Shown piece after piece: positions 6,447 through 13,879 of a stretch of DNA of 21,569 nucleotides (positions are counted from its first letter, which is position 1; each line of letters opens with the position of its first letter). The stretch spans positions 1-21,569 of the forward strand of contig UQXT01000028.1 in assembly GCA_900545075.1 (NCBI GenBank), read 5' to 3'. The position numbers and the translations under genes were made by a program. The stretch is from an uncultured Collinsella sp. (GTDB lineage: Bacteria; Actinomycetota; Coriobacteriia; Coriobacteriales; Coriobacteriaceae). Under the pieces are notes generated by a model, which saw only the letters and a program-made list of their open reading frames with translations, did not search any database and was not told where the DNA came from.

Positions 6447-7358
6447 ATGTCTGCTTGCCCGATGGTCGATTGCCATACCCACACCTCGTTCTCGGACGGA
6501 CATGCCTCGTTTGAGGACAACGTTCGCGCCGCTGCTGCGGCCGGTTGCCGCGCCATGGTCTCAACCGACCATCTCACCCTGCCCGCCAGCATGGATGCCA
6601 ACTGCGAAGTGCAGGTTGCTGAGGGCGACCTGCCGACACATCGCTTGGCTTTTGAGGACGCCCGCAAGCTTGCCGCGCAGATCGCGCCGGAGCTCGAGCT
6701 TATCTATGGCTTTGAATGCGATTGGTACGAGGGCTGCGAGCCTTTGGTTGAGCGCTGGTCCCAGGGCGCCGTCGTGCGCCTGGGCAGTGTGCACTGGATT
6801 GGTAACCCAGGCGATATTGCGGCAGGTGCTGCGGGCACGGCGGGGACGGAGGACGTCGCTCGTCCCGATACGCCCGATTCGCGCTGCGGCTGGATCGACG
6901 ATGACACCAACCTGCACGTTTGGGAAAACTTAGGCGTGCGCGGCGTGTGGGAGCGCTATGTCGATGACTGGTGCCGTGCCTGCGAGAGCCCGCTCAACTT
7001 TGATGTGATGGCTCACCCCGACCTGGTCATGCGCTTTTCGAAGGAGGGCTTTGCGCCCGACTTTGACCCGGCGCCGTTCTGGGAGCAGATGGCTGAGTGC
7101 GCCCACGATACGGGTCGCCGCGTTGAGGTCTCGACCGCCGCACCGCGCAAGGGCCTCGATGACTACTATCCCGCGACCGGATTGCTGCGTTGCTTTGCCC
7201 ACGCCGAGGTGCCGATCACTTTTGGCTCGGACGCACACCGCGCCTGCGACATCTGCTGGAACATCCGTGAAGCCCAGGCACACGCCTACGACTGCGGCTA
7301 CCGAACCTTCGGCATCCCCCACGCCACCGGCGAATGGGAACCCACACCCCTCGACTAG
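6447..7358 (+). CDS. hisK: PHP-family histidinol-phosphatase
   Basis: 303 residues with the PHP metal-binding motifs in order: DCHTHTSFSDG (His10, His12, Asp17), STDHL (Asp41, His42), GFECDW (Glu90), GSVHWIG (His116), MAHPDLV (His190), and TFGSDAHR (Asp262, His264). This layout matches the HisJ/HisK class that dephosphorylates L-histidinol phosphate, the step before HisD. The assignment rests on the family and on the neighbouring his operon: that operon has a monofunctional HisB (dehydratase only), so a separate phosphatase is needed. The gene is on the opposite strand and converges with hisE, so it must have its own promoter. ATG at 6447 follows AAAGGAG by six bases. Another PHP phosphoesterase activity is possible but less likely. 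Confidence 0.85.
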   Translation: MSACPMVDCHTHTSFSDGHASFEDNVRAAAAAGCRAMVSTDHLTLPASMDANCEVQVAEGDLPTHRLAFEDARKLAAQIAPELELIYGFECDWYEGCEPLVERWSQGAVVRLGSVHWIGNPGDIAAGAAGTAGTEDVARPDTPDSRCGWIDDDTNLHVWENLGVRGVWERYVDDWCRACESPLNFDVMAHPDLVMRFSKEGFAPDFDPAPFWEQMAECAHDTGRRVEVSTAAPRKGLDDYYPATGLLRCFAHAEVPITFGSDAHRACDICWNIREAQAHAYDCGYRTFGIPHATGEWEPTPLD

Positions 7359-7370
7359 CCATCCCTTTAT

Positions 7371-7439
7371 AAGTTGCGGTGAAATAGTTCCTGTTTATAG
7401 CCCTAAGATCATCAAACAAGAACTATTCCACCGCAACTT
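7371..7439. repeat. 26-bp near-perfect inverted repeat between hisK and hisE
   Basis: The left arm (7371–7396, starting AAGTTGCGGTGAAATAG) and right arm (7414–7439, ending CACCGCAACTT) are complementary at 24 of 26 positions around a 17-base loop. It sits 12 bp after the hisK stop and 78 bp after the hisE stop, between convergent genes. There is no T run on either side, so it is not a classic terminator, although it could end or protect both transcripts. Confidence 0.9.
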
Positions 7440-7444
7440 CAATT

Positions 7445-7510
7445 TGATCCGTTGGGGACGGAGGAAAACGGATCATTTGGTACAAAATATCCTGTCCCCC
7501 TTGCACCAAA
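7445..7510. repeat. Cluster of overlapping short inverted repeats after hisE
   Basis: TGATCCGTT (7445–7453) pairs with AACGGATCA (7467–7475). GGGGAC (7454–7459), inside that loop, pairs with GTCCCC (7494–7499), and TTTGGT (7476–7481) pairs with ACCAAA (7505–7510). The pairings are partly exclusive, giving alternative structures just downstream of the hisE stop. Confidence 0.55.
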
Positions 7511-7517
7511 AGCTTAA

Positions 7518-7835
7518 CTAGTGGCGGCGGGCGTTGAGTTCGCCGGCCAGCTCGTCGAGGGTGATGCCGTAGCGCTCGAGCGTCACGAGCAGGTGGTAGA
7601 CCAGGTCACCGGCCTCGTAGCGAATGTGATCGTGGTCGTTATCCTTGCAGGCCATGATGACCTCGCTCGCTTCCTCGGCAAGCTTCTTTAGCAGCTCATC
7701 CTCGACGTCGGTCAGCAGACGAGCGGTATAGCTCTCCTGCGGCGATGCGTCGCGACGGCCATGAATCACCTCGGCCAGCCCCGTCAGCGTCTCACCGATA
7801 TTTCCATCCTGAACATTCGCGGTGCGCACACCCAT
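7518..7835 (-). CDS. hisE: Phosphoribosyl-ATP pyrophosphohydrolase
   Basis: 105 residues. HisE removes pyrophosphate from phosphoribosyl-ATP, the second step of histidine synthesis. The family pattern is clear: LAEVIHGRR, ESYTARLL, then DELLKKLAEEASEVIMACKD with the Mg-binding Glu cluster, and YEAGDLVYHLLVTLERYGITL (an EAxD-type site). HisE belongs to the same all-alpha fold as MazG. The ATG at 7835 is preceded by AAAGGA. It is the last gene of the operon, 46 bp after the hisI stop. HisE and HisI are separate here, not fused as in E. coli. Confidence 0.95.
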   Translation of the reverse strand: MGVRTANVQDGNIGETLTGLAEVIHGRRDASPQESYTARLLTDVEDELLKKLAEEASEVIMACKDNDHDHIRYEAGDLVYHLLVTLERYGITLDELAGELNARRH

Positions 7836-7881
7836 GGTTCAATCCTTTCTGGTTGGCCAAGCGCCTAGTCGAGCGCCCGCC

Positions 7882-8211
7882 CTACGCGAGTTTCCTAAAG
7901 AAGCAGGTACGGTTGCCGGTATGGCAGGCCGGACCCGGCGAGTCGACCTTGACCAGCAGCGTATCGCTATCGCAGTCGGCCCAGAGCTCCTTGACCGCCT
8001 GCATGTTGCCGCTCGTCGCGCCCTTGTTCCAGAGCTCCTGGCGGCTGCGGCTCCAAAACCACGTGGTGCCGGTCTTGAGCGTCAGCCCCACCGACTCCTC
8101 GTTCATCCAGGCAACCATAAGCACCTCGCCGGTGTCATACTGCTGAACCACACAAGGAATCAGCCCGCGGGCGTCGTACGTAAGATCAGACGCTTCTATT
8201 ACCTCAGTCAT
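7882..8211 (-). CDS. hisI: Phosphoribosyl-AMP cyclohydrolase
   Basis: 109 residues. HisI opens the adenine ring of phosphoribosyl-AMP (third step). Signature regions are WFWSRSRQELWNKGATSGNM (51–70), ADCDSD (78–83, Mg and Zn ligands with Cys80) and PACHTGNRTCF (95–104, Cys96 and Cys103 as zinc ligands). The start is not certain: GGGAG is followed by two adjacent ATG codons (8214 and 8211) and preceded by an in-frame TTG at 8223. I choose the second ATG because the spacing (five bases) is the most workable. A spacer of about 150 bp containing a large stem-loop separates it from hisF upstream. Confidence 0.94.
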   Translation of the reverse strand: MTEVIEASDLTYDARGLIPCVVQQYDTGEVLMVAWMNEESVGLTLKTGTTWFWSRSRQELWNKGATSGNMQAVKELWADCDSDTLLVKVDSPGPACHTGNRTCFFRKLA

Positions 8212-8253
8212 CATTTCTCCCAAGTAATTACCGTGAACATCGCAGGTCGGCGA

Positions 8254-8353
8254 GGGTTGTCCAGGTGCCGCAGGTTGCCGCGAAAGAGGAGCGACGCGTA
8301 CTTTGGTACGCGAGCGACGGTTTGAGCGGCAAGATGCGGTGCCTGGGCAAGCC
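8254..8353 (-). repeat. Large imperfect stem-loop inside the his operon (hisF–hisI spacer)
   Basis: Outer arms at 8254–8281 and 8326–8353 pair imperfectly over about 28 positions, with the blocks CCAGG, CCGCA and TTGCCGC matched by GCGGCAA, TGCGG and CCTGG. An inner perfect stem, CGCGTAC (8295–8301) with GTACGCG (8306–8312), closes a TTTG loop. The whole can fold as one roughly 100-nt RNA hairpin with an internal loop in the his transcript. It ends 6 bp from the hisF stop. No T run follows, so it is not a simple terminator. It may be a dispersed repeat or an mRNA processing/stability element. Confidence 0.8.
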
Positions 8354-8359
8354 GCAGCG

Positions 8360-9142
8360 CTAAAAGTCCAGCCTCACAGGGATGCCCTGCGACGCCATAT
8401 ACTCCTTCACCTGGCGAATGCTGAAAGTTCCAAAGTGAAAGACGCTCGCCGCTAGCACGGCGTCGGCCTCGCCCTCGATCACGCCCTCGGCAAAATGTTC
8501 GAGCGTGCCCACGCCGCCGCTCGCGATGACGGGAATCGGCACCGCGCGCGCCACGGCACGGGTGAGTGCCAAATCAAAACCGGCCTTGGTACCGTCGCGA
8601 TCCATGCTGGTCAGTAGGATTTCGCCGGCGCCACGACGAGCCGCCTCCTCGGCCCACGCCACCGCGTCGATACCCGTGGCGTTGCGGCCTCCTGCGGTAA
8701 AGACTTCCCACTTGTCGGCACCGGATGCGCCGGGCAAACCGACGCGCTTGGCATCGATCGCCACGACCACGGCCTGGCTACCAAACGCCGCGGCAGCCTG
8801 GCTGATCAGCGACGGATCGCGCACGGCCGCCGAGTTGAGCGATACCTTGTCGGCGCCGGCGGCAACCATGGTCCGCATGCCCGCCAGGTCGCGAAAGCCG
8901 CCGCCCACGGTATAGGGAATGGCGAGCTCCTCGGCCGCATGCGCCGCCATCTCGATAGTCGTCGCACGGTTGTCGCTCGTGGCGGTAATGTCCAGGAAGA
9001 CGACCTCGTCCGCGCCCTCGCGGTCGTAGGCGCGCGCCAGCTCCACCGGATCGCCCGCATCGCGCAGGCTCACAAAGTTGACGCCCTTGACCACGCGGCC
9101 GTCCTTGACATCCAAGCAGGGAATCACGCGTTTGGTAAGCAT
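8360..9142 (-). CDS. hisF: Imidazole glycerol phosphate synthase, cyclase subunit
   Basis: 260 residues, a (βα)8 barrel. HisF joins ammonia, delivered by HisH, to PRFAR and closes the imidazole ring, giving imidazole glycerol phosphate and AICAR. Catalytic Asp11 (IPCLDVKDGRVVKG) and Asp130 (VVVAIDAKR) are both at their canonical positions. Phosphate-binding loops VGGGFRD and IASGGVGT are present, as is LNSAAV. The ATG at 9142 follows GGAGGAG; it begins 3 bp after the hisA stop, so the pair is tightly linked. Normal length and no odd features. The neighbouring hisH supplies its partner subunit. Confidence 0.97.
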   Translation of the reverse strand: MLTKRVIPCLDVKDGRVVKGVNFVSLRDAGDPVELARAYDREGADEVVFLDITATSDNRATTIEMAAHAAEELAIPYTVGGGFRDLAGMRTMVAAGADKVSLNSAAVRDPSLISQAAAAFGSQAVVVAIDAKRVGLPGASGADKWEVFTAGGRNATGIDAVAWAEEAARRGAGEILLTSMDRDGTKAGFDLALTRAVARAVPIPVIASGGVGTLEHFAEGVIEGEADAVLAASVFHFGTFSIRQVKEYMASQGIPVRLDF

Positions 9143-9145
9143 GGG

Positions 9146-9889
9146 CTACTCCTCCCCTCGGGCGGCGGACAGCGCCTGGGCCAGCGTAAAATTGCCCTCG
9201 TAGAGCGCACGGCCGGTAATGGCACCTTCAATCGCGCCCTCGCCCACCGCGGCCAGCGCACGGATGTCGTCGAGCGTCGAGATACCGCCCGAAGCCACGA
9301 CGGGAAATCCCGCGACCTCGGCCACATGGCGATACGCCGCCACATCGATGCCCGTCTGCATGCCATCGCGTGCGATGTCGGTATACACCAGATGCTTAAA
9401 GCCCAGCTCGGAAAGCTGCGCCACGGCATCGTCGAGCGCCACACCCACGCCGTCACGCCAGCCGTTCACCTTGACTTGGCCGTCGCGCGCGGCGATGTCT
9501 GCCACCAGCAACTCGCCAAAGCCTTGGGCCGCCACCTCGGCAAATCCCGGCTCGGTCACCAGCACCGTGCCCAGCGCGATGCGACGCGCGCCATAGCCGG
9601 CCAGCTCGTCGATGCGTGCAAGCGAGCGAACGCCGCCGCCCACGTCCACAGACAGACCGTCGACGCCGCAGATGGCCTTAATCGCCGCCGAGTTGGCAGC
9701 GCATGTGTTCTCGTCCTCGCCAAAGGCAGCGGACAGGTCGACGACGTGCACCCAGCTTGCGCCCTGCTCGGCAAACGAGCGGGCGACGGCCACGGGGTCG
9801 TCGGAATATACCTTGCAGCGGCTGCGGTCGCCGCGCTCCAGGCGCACGACCTTGCCGCCGATCAGATCGATTGCGGGGAACAGGATCAT
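9146..9889 (-). CDS. hisA: ProFAR isomerase (HisA)
   Basis: 247 residues, the (βα)8-barrel relative of HisF. HisA converts ProFAR to PRFAR by an Amadori rearrangement. It starts MILFPAIDLIGGKVVRLERG with catalytic Asp8; the second acid site lies in LVADIAARDG (Asp131) and TDIARDGM (Asp171). Phosphate-binding loops are VDVGGGVRS and VASGGIST. The ATG overlaps the hisH stop by four bases (ATGA at 9886–9889), so the two are translationally coupled. In some Actinobacteria this gene (priA) also does the TrpF reaction; the sequence alone does not let me decide that here. Confidence 0.96.
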   Translation of the reverse strand: MILFPAIDLIGGKVVRLERGDRSRCKVYSDDPVAVARSFAEQGASWVHVVDLSAAFGEDENTCAANSAAIKAICGVDGLSVDVGGGVRSLARIDELAGYGARRIALGTVLVTEPGFAEVAAQGFGELLVADIAARDGQVKVNGWRDGVGVALDDAVAQLSELGFKHLVYTDIARDGMQTGIDVAAYRHVAEVAGFPVVASGGISTLDDIRALAAVGEGAIEGAITGRALYEGNFTLAQALSAARGEE

Positions 9890-10587
9890 CGGCCAACCTC
9901 CTCGACGATGTTGACGAAGTTCTTAAGGATGCGCTGACCCAGCGCGGAGGATTTCTCAGGATGGAACTGGCAGCCCCACACGTTGTCATGGCGCACGATG
10001 CACGGGAAGCTCCGCGTGTAGTGCGTGCGCGCCAGAACGTCGGCAGCATCGGCGTCGTCGGCCACCGCGTAGCTGTGGGTAAAGTACATGTTGGCACCCT
10101 CGGCAAAACCAGCAAGCAGCGGGTCGGCCGCGCCGGCGGGCGTCATGTGCACCTGGTCCCAGCCCACGTGCGGCACCTTCAGGCGGCTCGACTCCAGGCG
10201 CGTGCACGAACCGCGCATAATACCCAGGCCATCGACCCAGGGACCACCAGCCCGCTCGGGGGCGTTGCCGTCGGCGACCACGCCCTCGTCCGCAGACACG
10301 CCCTCGTTGCCACGCTCAAAAAATAGCTGAAGGCCCAAGCAGATGCCGAGCAGCGGAGTTCCGGCGGCGACGGCATCGAGCACGGCCGCCTCCTCGCCGC
10401 TCTGGCGCATAAAGGCGATCGCGTCATAGAACGCGCCCACGCCCGGGATGACCAGGCCGTCGGCGTTGCGGATCTGTTCCGGATCGTCCGACGTGCAGGC
10501 GGCGGCACCGGCGCGCGCAAGCCCGCGCACGACGCTCGACAAGTTGCCCTTGTGGTAGTCGACCACCACGATCTTCGGTTCGCCCAC
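9886..10587 (-). CDS. hisH: Imidazole glycerol phosphate synthase, glutamine amidotransferase subunit
   Basis: 233 residues from the GTG at 10587. HisH is a class I glutamine amidotransferase that feeds ammonia to HisF. The catalytic triad is Cys83 (GICLGLQ), His209 and Glu211 (CQFHPEKS). The N-terminus KIVVVDYHKGNLSSV and the oxyanion region IPGVGAF (48–53) are typical. GTG is preferred because AGGGAGGG lies five bases before it and because family members begin right at the first β-strand; a TTG at 10611 with its own AAGGA is the alternative and would add eight residues. Residues about 95–116 form an Asp/Glu/Gly-rich insertion compared with the usual family loop. Stop overlaps the hisA start. 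Confidence 0.95.
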   Translation of the reverse strand: MGEPKIVVVDYHKGNLSSVVRGLARAGAAACTSDDPEQIRNADGLVIPGVGAFYDAIAFMRQSGEEAAVLDAVAAGTPLLGICLGLQLFFERGNEGVSADEGVVADGNAPERAGGPWVDGLGIMRGSCTRLESSRLKVPHVGWDQVHMTPAGAADPLLAGFAEGANMYFTHSYAVADDADAADVLARTHYTRSFPCIVRHDNVWGCQFHPEKSSALGQRILKNFVNIVEEVGR

Positions 10588-10590
10588 GCG

Positions 10591-10600
10591 ACCCTCCCTT
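10591..10600 (-). promoter_or_regulatory. Ribosome binding site deciding the hisH start
   Basis: On the minus strand AAGGGAGGGT ends three bases before the GTG at 10587. It is stronger than the AAGGA in front of the alternative TTG at 10611, and the latter is buried in the hairpin at 10612–10634. Confidence 0.6.
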
Positions 10601-10611
10601 ATCTCATTCAA

Positions 10612-10634
10612 AACCTGTCCTTTTTTGGCAGGTT
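10612..10634 (-). other. Small hairpin at the hisB–hisH junction
   Basis: AACCTG and CAGGTT (outer) with CC and GG (inner) fold around a loop of six A on the minus-strand RNA. The stem takes in part of the hisB stop codon and covers the AAGGA before the in-frame TTG of hisH. It might modulate hisH translation, mark an RNA cleavage point, or mean nothing. Confidence 0.4.
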
Positions 10635-11220
10635 ACAGCGAGCCCTTGGTGCTGGGGATACCCTGCACGCGGGGATCGTGCTCGCAGGCGTGGCGCATCG
10701 TGCGGCCCACGGCCTTAAAGGCGGCCTCGATAATGTGGTGCGAGTTGCCGCCCGCCAGCTCGCGCACGTGCAGCGTGAGTTTGGCATCGCGTGCGAAGGC
10801 ATAGAAGAACTCAACGGCCAGCTCGGTATCGAAGCCGCCCACGCGCTCGGTCGGCACGGGCAGCTCGCAATAGGCCTGCCCGCGGCCCGAAATGTCTACG
10901 GCAGCCATCACGAGCGTCTCGTCCATGGCAATCGCTGCATCGGCAAAGCGTGTAATGCCCGCCTTGTCGCCCAGCGCTTGGCAAAACGCCTCGCCCAACA
11001 CGATGCCCGCGTCCTCGACGGTATGGTGCGCGTCGACCTCAACGTCGCCTACCGCATGCACCGTCAAATCAAACAGGCCATGGCGACCAAAGGCGTTGAG
11101 CATATGGTCGAAAAACGGTACGCCCGTCGAGATATCACACACGCCGCTCCCGTCCAGGTCGAGCTTGACGACAATGTCGGTCTCACCCGTCTTGCGGGTC
11201 ACCTCGGCATAACGGCCCAT
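10633..11220 (-). CDS. hisB: Imidazoleglycerol-phosphate dehydratase
   Basis: 195 residues, the monofunctional form without the N-terminal phosphatase domain found in E. coli HisB. It dehydrates imidazole glycerol phosphate to imidazole acetol phosphate using Mn. Metal-binding His/Glu clusters are visible: FFDHML (36–41), DAHHTVED (63–70) and GGNSHHIIEAAFKA near residue 150, and the C-terminus ends in the family phrase RVQGIPSTKGSL. ATG at 11220 directly abuts the hisC stop and is preceded by GGAGGAG. The absence of a phosphatase domain fits with the separate PHP phosphatase gene at 6447–7358. Confidence 0.96.
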   Translation of the reverse strand: MGRYAEVTRKTGETDIVVKLDLDGSGVCDISTGVPFFDHMLNAFGRHGLFDLTVHAVGDVEVDAHHTVEDAGIVLGEAFCQALGDKAGITRFADAAIAMDETLVMAAVDISGRGQAYCELPVPTERVGGFDTELAVEFFYAFARDAKLTLHVRELAGGNSHHIIEAAFKAVGRTMRHACEHDPRVQGIPSTKGSL

Positions 11221-12336
11221 CTACATCTCCTCCTTCACCAGCGCGGCAAACGCGGCCAGCACCTCATCGTTTTCCTGCGGCGTGCCAACAGTGATGCGCA
11301 GGCAGTCCGCAAGGCCCGGCGCGTAGCTAAAGTCGCGCACCAAAATCGAATACTCGTCGCGCAGGCGCTCACGCACGCGCGTGGCATGCGGCGTACGTAC
11401 GAGTACAAAGTTCGCCGCACTCGGCCATGCCTCCACTGGCAGGCCCTCGGCAGCCATTGCGCGCAGGGCGCACAGCTCGCGCTCGCGCTCGGATGTGACC
11501 TGTGCCACCACGGGCGTGTACGCATCGCGGGCACGCACGCAGGCAAGCGCGGTTGCCTGGCTCAGCACGTTGACCGAATAGATCTGGCGAATCGCCGCGA
11601 ACACGTCGATGACCTCGGGGGCTGCAATCACATAGCCCAGACGCGTGCCGGCGGCGCCAAACGCCTTGGACAGCGTGTGCAAAATCACCAGGTTGGGATG
11701 CTCGGCGATAAGGCCTTGCACCGTGGTGGCCGCGCCAAACGAATCGTCCGCAAACTCAACGTAGGCCTCGTCGACCATGACCATGCCGGGGCACGCATCA
11801 CACAGGGCCGCGACAAAGTCGAGCGGCGTCACATCGCCCGTGGGATTGTTGGGCGAGGTCACGATCGCCAGATTGCACTCGGGCGCCGCTGCGAGCACAG
11901 CCGCTTGGTCGAGCTCAAAGGTCGCCAGGTCGCGCCACACATCGCGCACCTCGGTCTGACAAAGCGACGCAAAGAACGCATACTCACTAAAGCACGGCGG
12001 GCAGTTGAGCAGGGTCCGTCCCGCGCCGCCAAACGCCAACAGGTAGTTATAGAGCAGCTCGTCGCCGCCGTTTCCCACGCAAATGTTCTCGCGCGTCACG
12101 CCATGCCAAGTGGCAAGCTCGTCGCGCAGGTCGTTGGACATGGGATCGGGGTAGCGGTTGAGCGGCGTGGCAACCAGGGCCGCGTCGATCGCCTCGCGCA
12201 CGCCGGCCGGCACGGGATAGGTGTTCTCGTTGGCCGAAAGGTTGATGCGCGTAGGCGTAAAGTTGGGATCGTAGGGCTCAATACCGGCCAGGTAAGGCTG
12301 GACGAGCTCCTTCATGTGGGGCGTCAGCTCGGCCAT
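11221..12336 (-). CDS. hisC: Histidinol-phosphate aminotransferase
   Basis: 371 residues, a fold-type I PLP enzyme that transfers the amino group of glutamate to imidazole acetol phosphate. Landmarks: LSANENTYPVP (33–43), RYPDP (61–65), GNGGDELL (88–95), SPNNPTG (161–167), VDEAYVEF (188–195) and the PLP-lysine Lys224 in HTLSKAFGAAGTRLGY. The ATG at 12336 has AAGGAGG six bases before it; the open frame extends 23 codons further into hisD but without a site. It starts one base after the hisD stop and its stop touches the hisB start, so it is embedded in the operon. Standard length. Confidence 0.96.
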   Translation of the reverse strand: MAELTPHMKELVQPYLAGIEPYDPNFTPTRINLSANENTYPVPAGVREAIDAALVATPLNRYPDPMSNDLRDELATWHGVTRENICVGNGGDELLYNYLLAFGGAGRTLLNCPPCFSEYAFFASLCQTEVRDVWRDLATFELDQAAVLAAAPECNLAIVTSPNNPTGDVTPLDFVAALCDACPGMVMVDEAYVEFADDSFGAATTVQGLIAEHPNLVILHTLSKAFGAAGTRLGYVIAAPEVIDVFAAIRQIYSVNVLSQATALACVRARDAYTPVVAQVTSERERELCALRAMAAEGLPVEAWPSAANFVLVRTPHATRVRERLRDEYSILVRDFSYAPGLADCLRITVGTPQENDEVLAAFAALVKEEM

Positions 12337-12337
12337 A

Positions 12338-13774
12338 TTAGGCCTCCTTACCAGTCGCGCCAACGCCATCCGCGCCCGCAGCCGCCAGGTCAACGCCCTC
12401 GGCAACCGTCGCCACGGCGTCGCCCGGCCAGGCGACCTTGGTCAGGTCGGCCGCGGCCAGCGACGCGGCACTCACGGCATCCTCGCCCTGCTCCAGCACA
12501 CGGCGACGCAGTGCGGCCGAAAGCGCGTGCGCCCACAGGCCCTCAGCCTCGGCCAGACGCTGTGTGGCGGGAGCGTCGGAGAGCAGGCCCTCGGGTGTAT
12601 AGCAAATGACGCTCGAGCGCTTAACGAACTCTTCGACCGAAAGCGGGTTGGAGAACATGGCCGTACCGCCGGTTGGCAGCGTGTGGTTGGGGCCGGCAAC
12701 GTAATCGCCAAGCGGTTCGGAACTCCAAGCGCCCACAAAGATGGCGCCGGCGTTGCGAATGCCGCCAAGCAGGCCCATCGCATCCTTGCAGTGCAGCTCC
12801 AGGTGCTCGGGTGCCACGGTGTTCACTGCCTCGACGGCGGCAGCCATGTCGGCGGCCACCACGATGGTGCCCTCGTTATCGAGCGAGGCACGCGTAATCT
12901 CGGCACGCGGGGACTGCGCCACCAGAATATCGATGCCCGCCTCGACCTCGCGCGCAAACTGCTCGTCGCAGGTCACCAGATAACAGGCTGCCAGCGGATC
13001 GTGCTCGGCCTGGGCCATCAGGTCGGCCGCGACCACCATGGGCTTGGCCGTGGCATCGGCCAGCACACAGACCTCGGAGGGGCCAGCGACCATATCGATT
13101 CCCACGTCACCGGAGACGATCTGCTTGGCCGCGGCGACAAAGGCGTTGCCCGGACCGGTGATTTTATCGACGCGCGGAATGGTCTCGGTACCGTACGCCA
13201 GCGCGGCCACGGCCTGAGCGCCGCCCACCATATAGATTTCGTCCACGCCGCCGAGCTTTGCCGCGGCGAGCGTGTAGAGGCTGATCAGGCCGTCTTTTTG
13301 CGGCGGAGTCACCATAACCACGCGCTTGACGCCGGCCACCTTGGCGGGAATGGCGTTCATAAGCACGGTGGAAGGGTACTGTGCACGACCGCCCGGCACA
13401 TAGATGCCGGCCGCCGCGAGCGGGGTCACCTTAACGCCGAGCATCGTGCCGTCCGGGCGCGTGGTAAACCAGCTCTGCTCGACCTCACGCTGGTGGAACT
13501 CGCGAATCTGGCGCGCGGCCTTTTCGAGCGCAGCGACAAAGGCCGGATCGAGGCCTTCGAGCGCGGCATCGATCTGCTCCTGCGGCAGACGGAAGCTCTG
13601 CAGCTCAACGCCGTCAAAACGCTGACAGTAATCGCGCACCGCGGCATCGCCGTTGGCGCGCACGTCGGCCACGATATCGCGGGCGGCGTCGACGATGTTT
13701 TGCGGCAGCACGCCCTTGCGGTTGAGCTGGTTGGTAACGAGGCGCTCACCGGGAGCAAGCTTGATGGTCTTCAT
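12338..13774 (-). CDS. hisD: Histidinol dehydrogenase with C-terminal extension
   Basis: 478 residues. HisD oxidises histidinol twice with NAD to give histidine, the last step. Family motifs include PGGRAQYPSTVLMNAIPAKV, VGGAQAVAALAYGT, KITGPGNAFVAAAK, MVAGPSEV, QAEHDPLA (zinc ligands Gln and His), VAPEHLEL (catalytic Glu and His) and GPNHTLPTGGTA. The core ends near residue 427; about 50 further residues, rich in Ala, Val and Gly, have no counterpart in typical HisD of about 430 residues and look like a flexible tail. ATG at 13774 is preceded by AGGGGA. It lies 105 bp after the hisZ-hisG stop; that gap shows only minor inverted repeats. Confidence 0.96.
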   Translation of the reverse strand: MKTIKLAPGERLVTNQLNRKGVLPQNIVDAARDIVADVRANGDAAVRDYCQRFDGVELQSFRLPQEQIDAALEGLDPAFVAALEKAARQIREFHQREVEQSWFTTRPDGTMLGVKVTPLAAAGIYVPGGRAQYPSTVLMNAIPAKVAGVKRVVMVTPPQKDGLISLYTLAAAKLGGVDEIYMVGGAQAVAALAYGTETIPRVDKITGPGNAFVAAAKQIVSGDVGIDMVAGPSEVCVLADATAKPMVVAADLMAQAEHDPLAACYLVTCDEQFAREVEAGIDILVAQSPRAEITRASLDNEGTIVVAADMAAAVEAVNTVAPEHLELHCKDAMGLLGGIRNAGAIFVGAWSSEPLGDYVAGPNHTLPTGGTAMFSNPLSVEEFVKRSSVICYTPEGLLSDAPATQRLAEAEGLWAHALSAALRRRVLEQGEDAVSAASLAAADLTKVAWPGDAVATVAEGVDLAAAGADGVGATGKEA

Positions 13775-13879
13775 ATCGGTATCCCCTATCGGTCGAGGTT
13801 GTGTTCGAAAAACGAGAGGCCGGGCGGCGGCGCCAATCGGCCCGCAGCCCAGACGTTGGGACGCCCGTGCGTGCTCGCG

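Noticed and set aside
13775..13879. Terminator or extra gene in the hisZ-hisG to hisD gap
   Set aside because: Only short GC-rich inverted repeats (such as CCCA/TGGG) without a T run, and no coding frame; treated as an ordinary intra-operon spacer.
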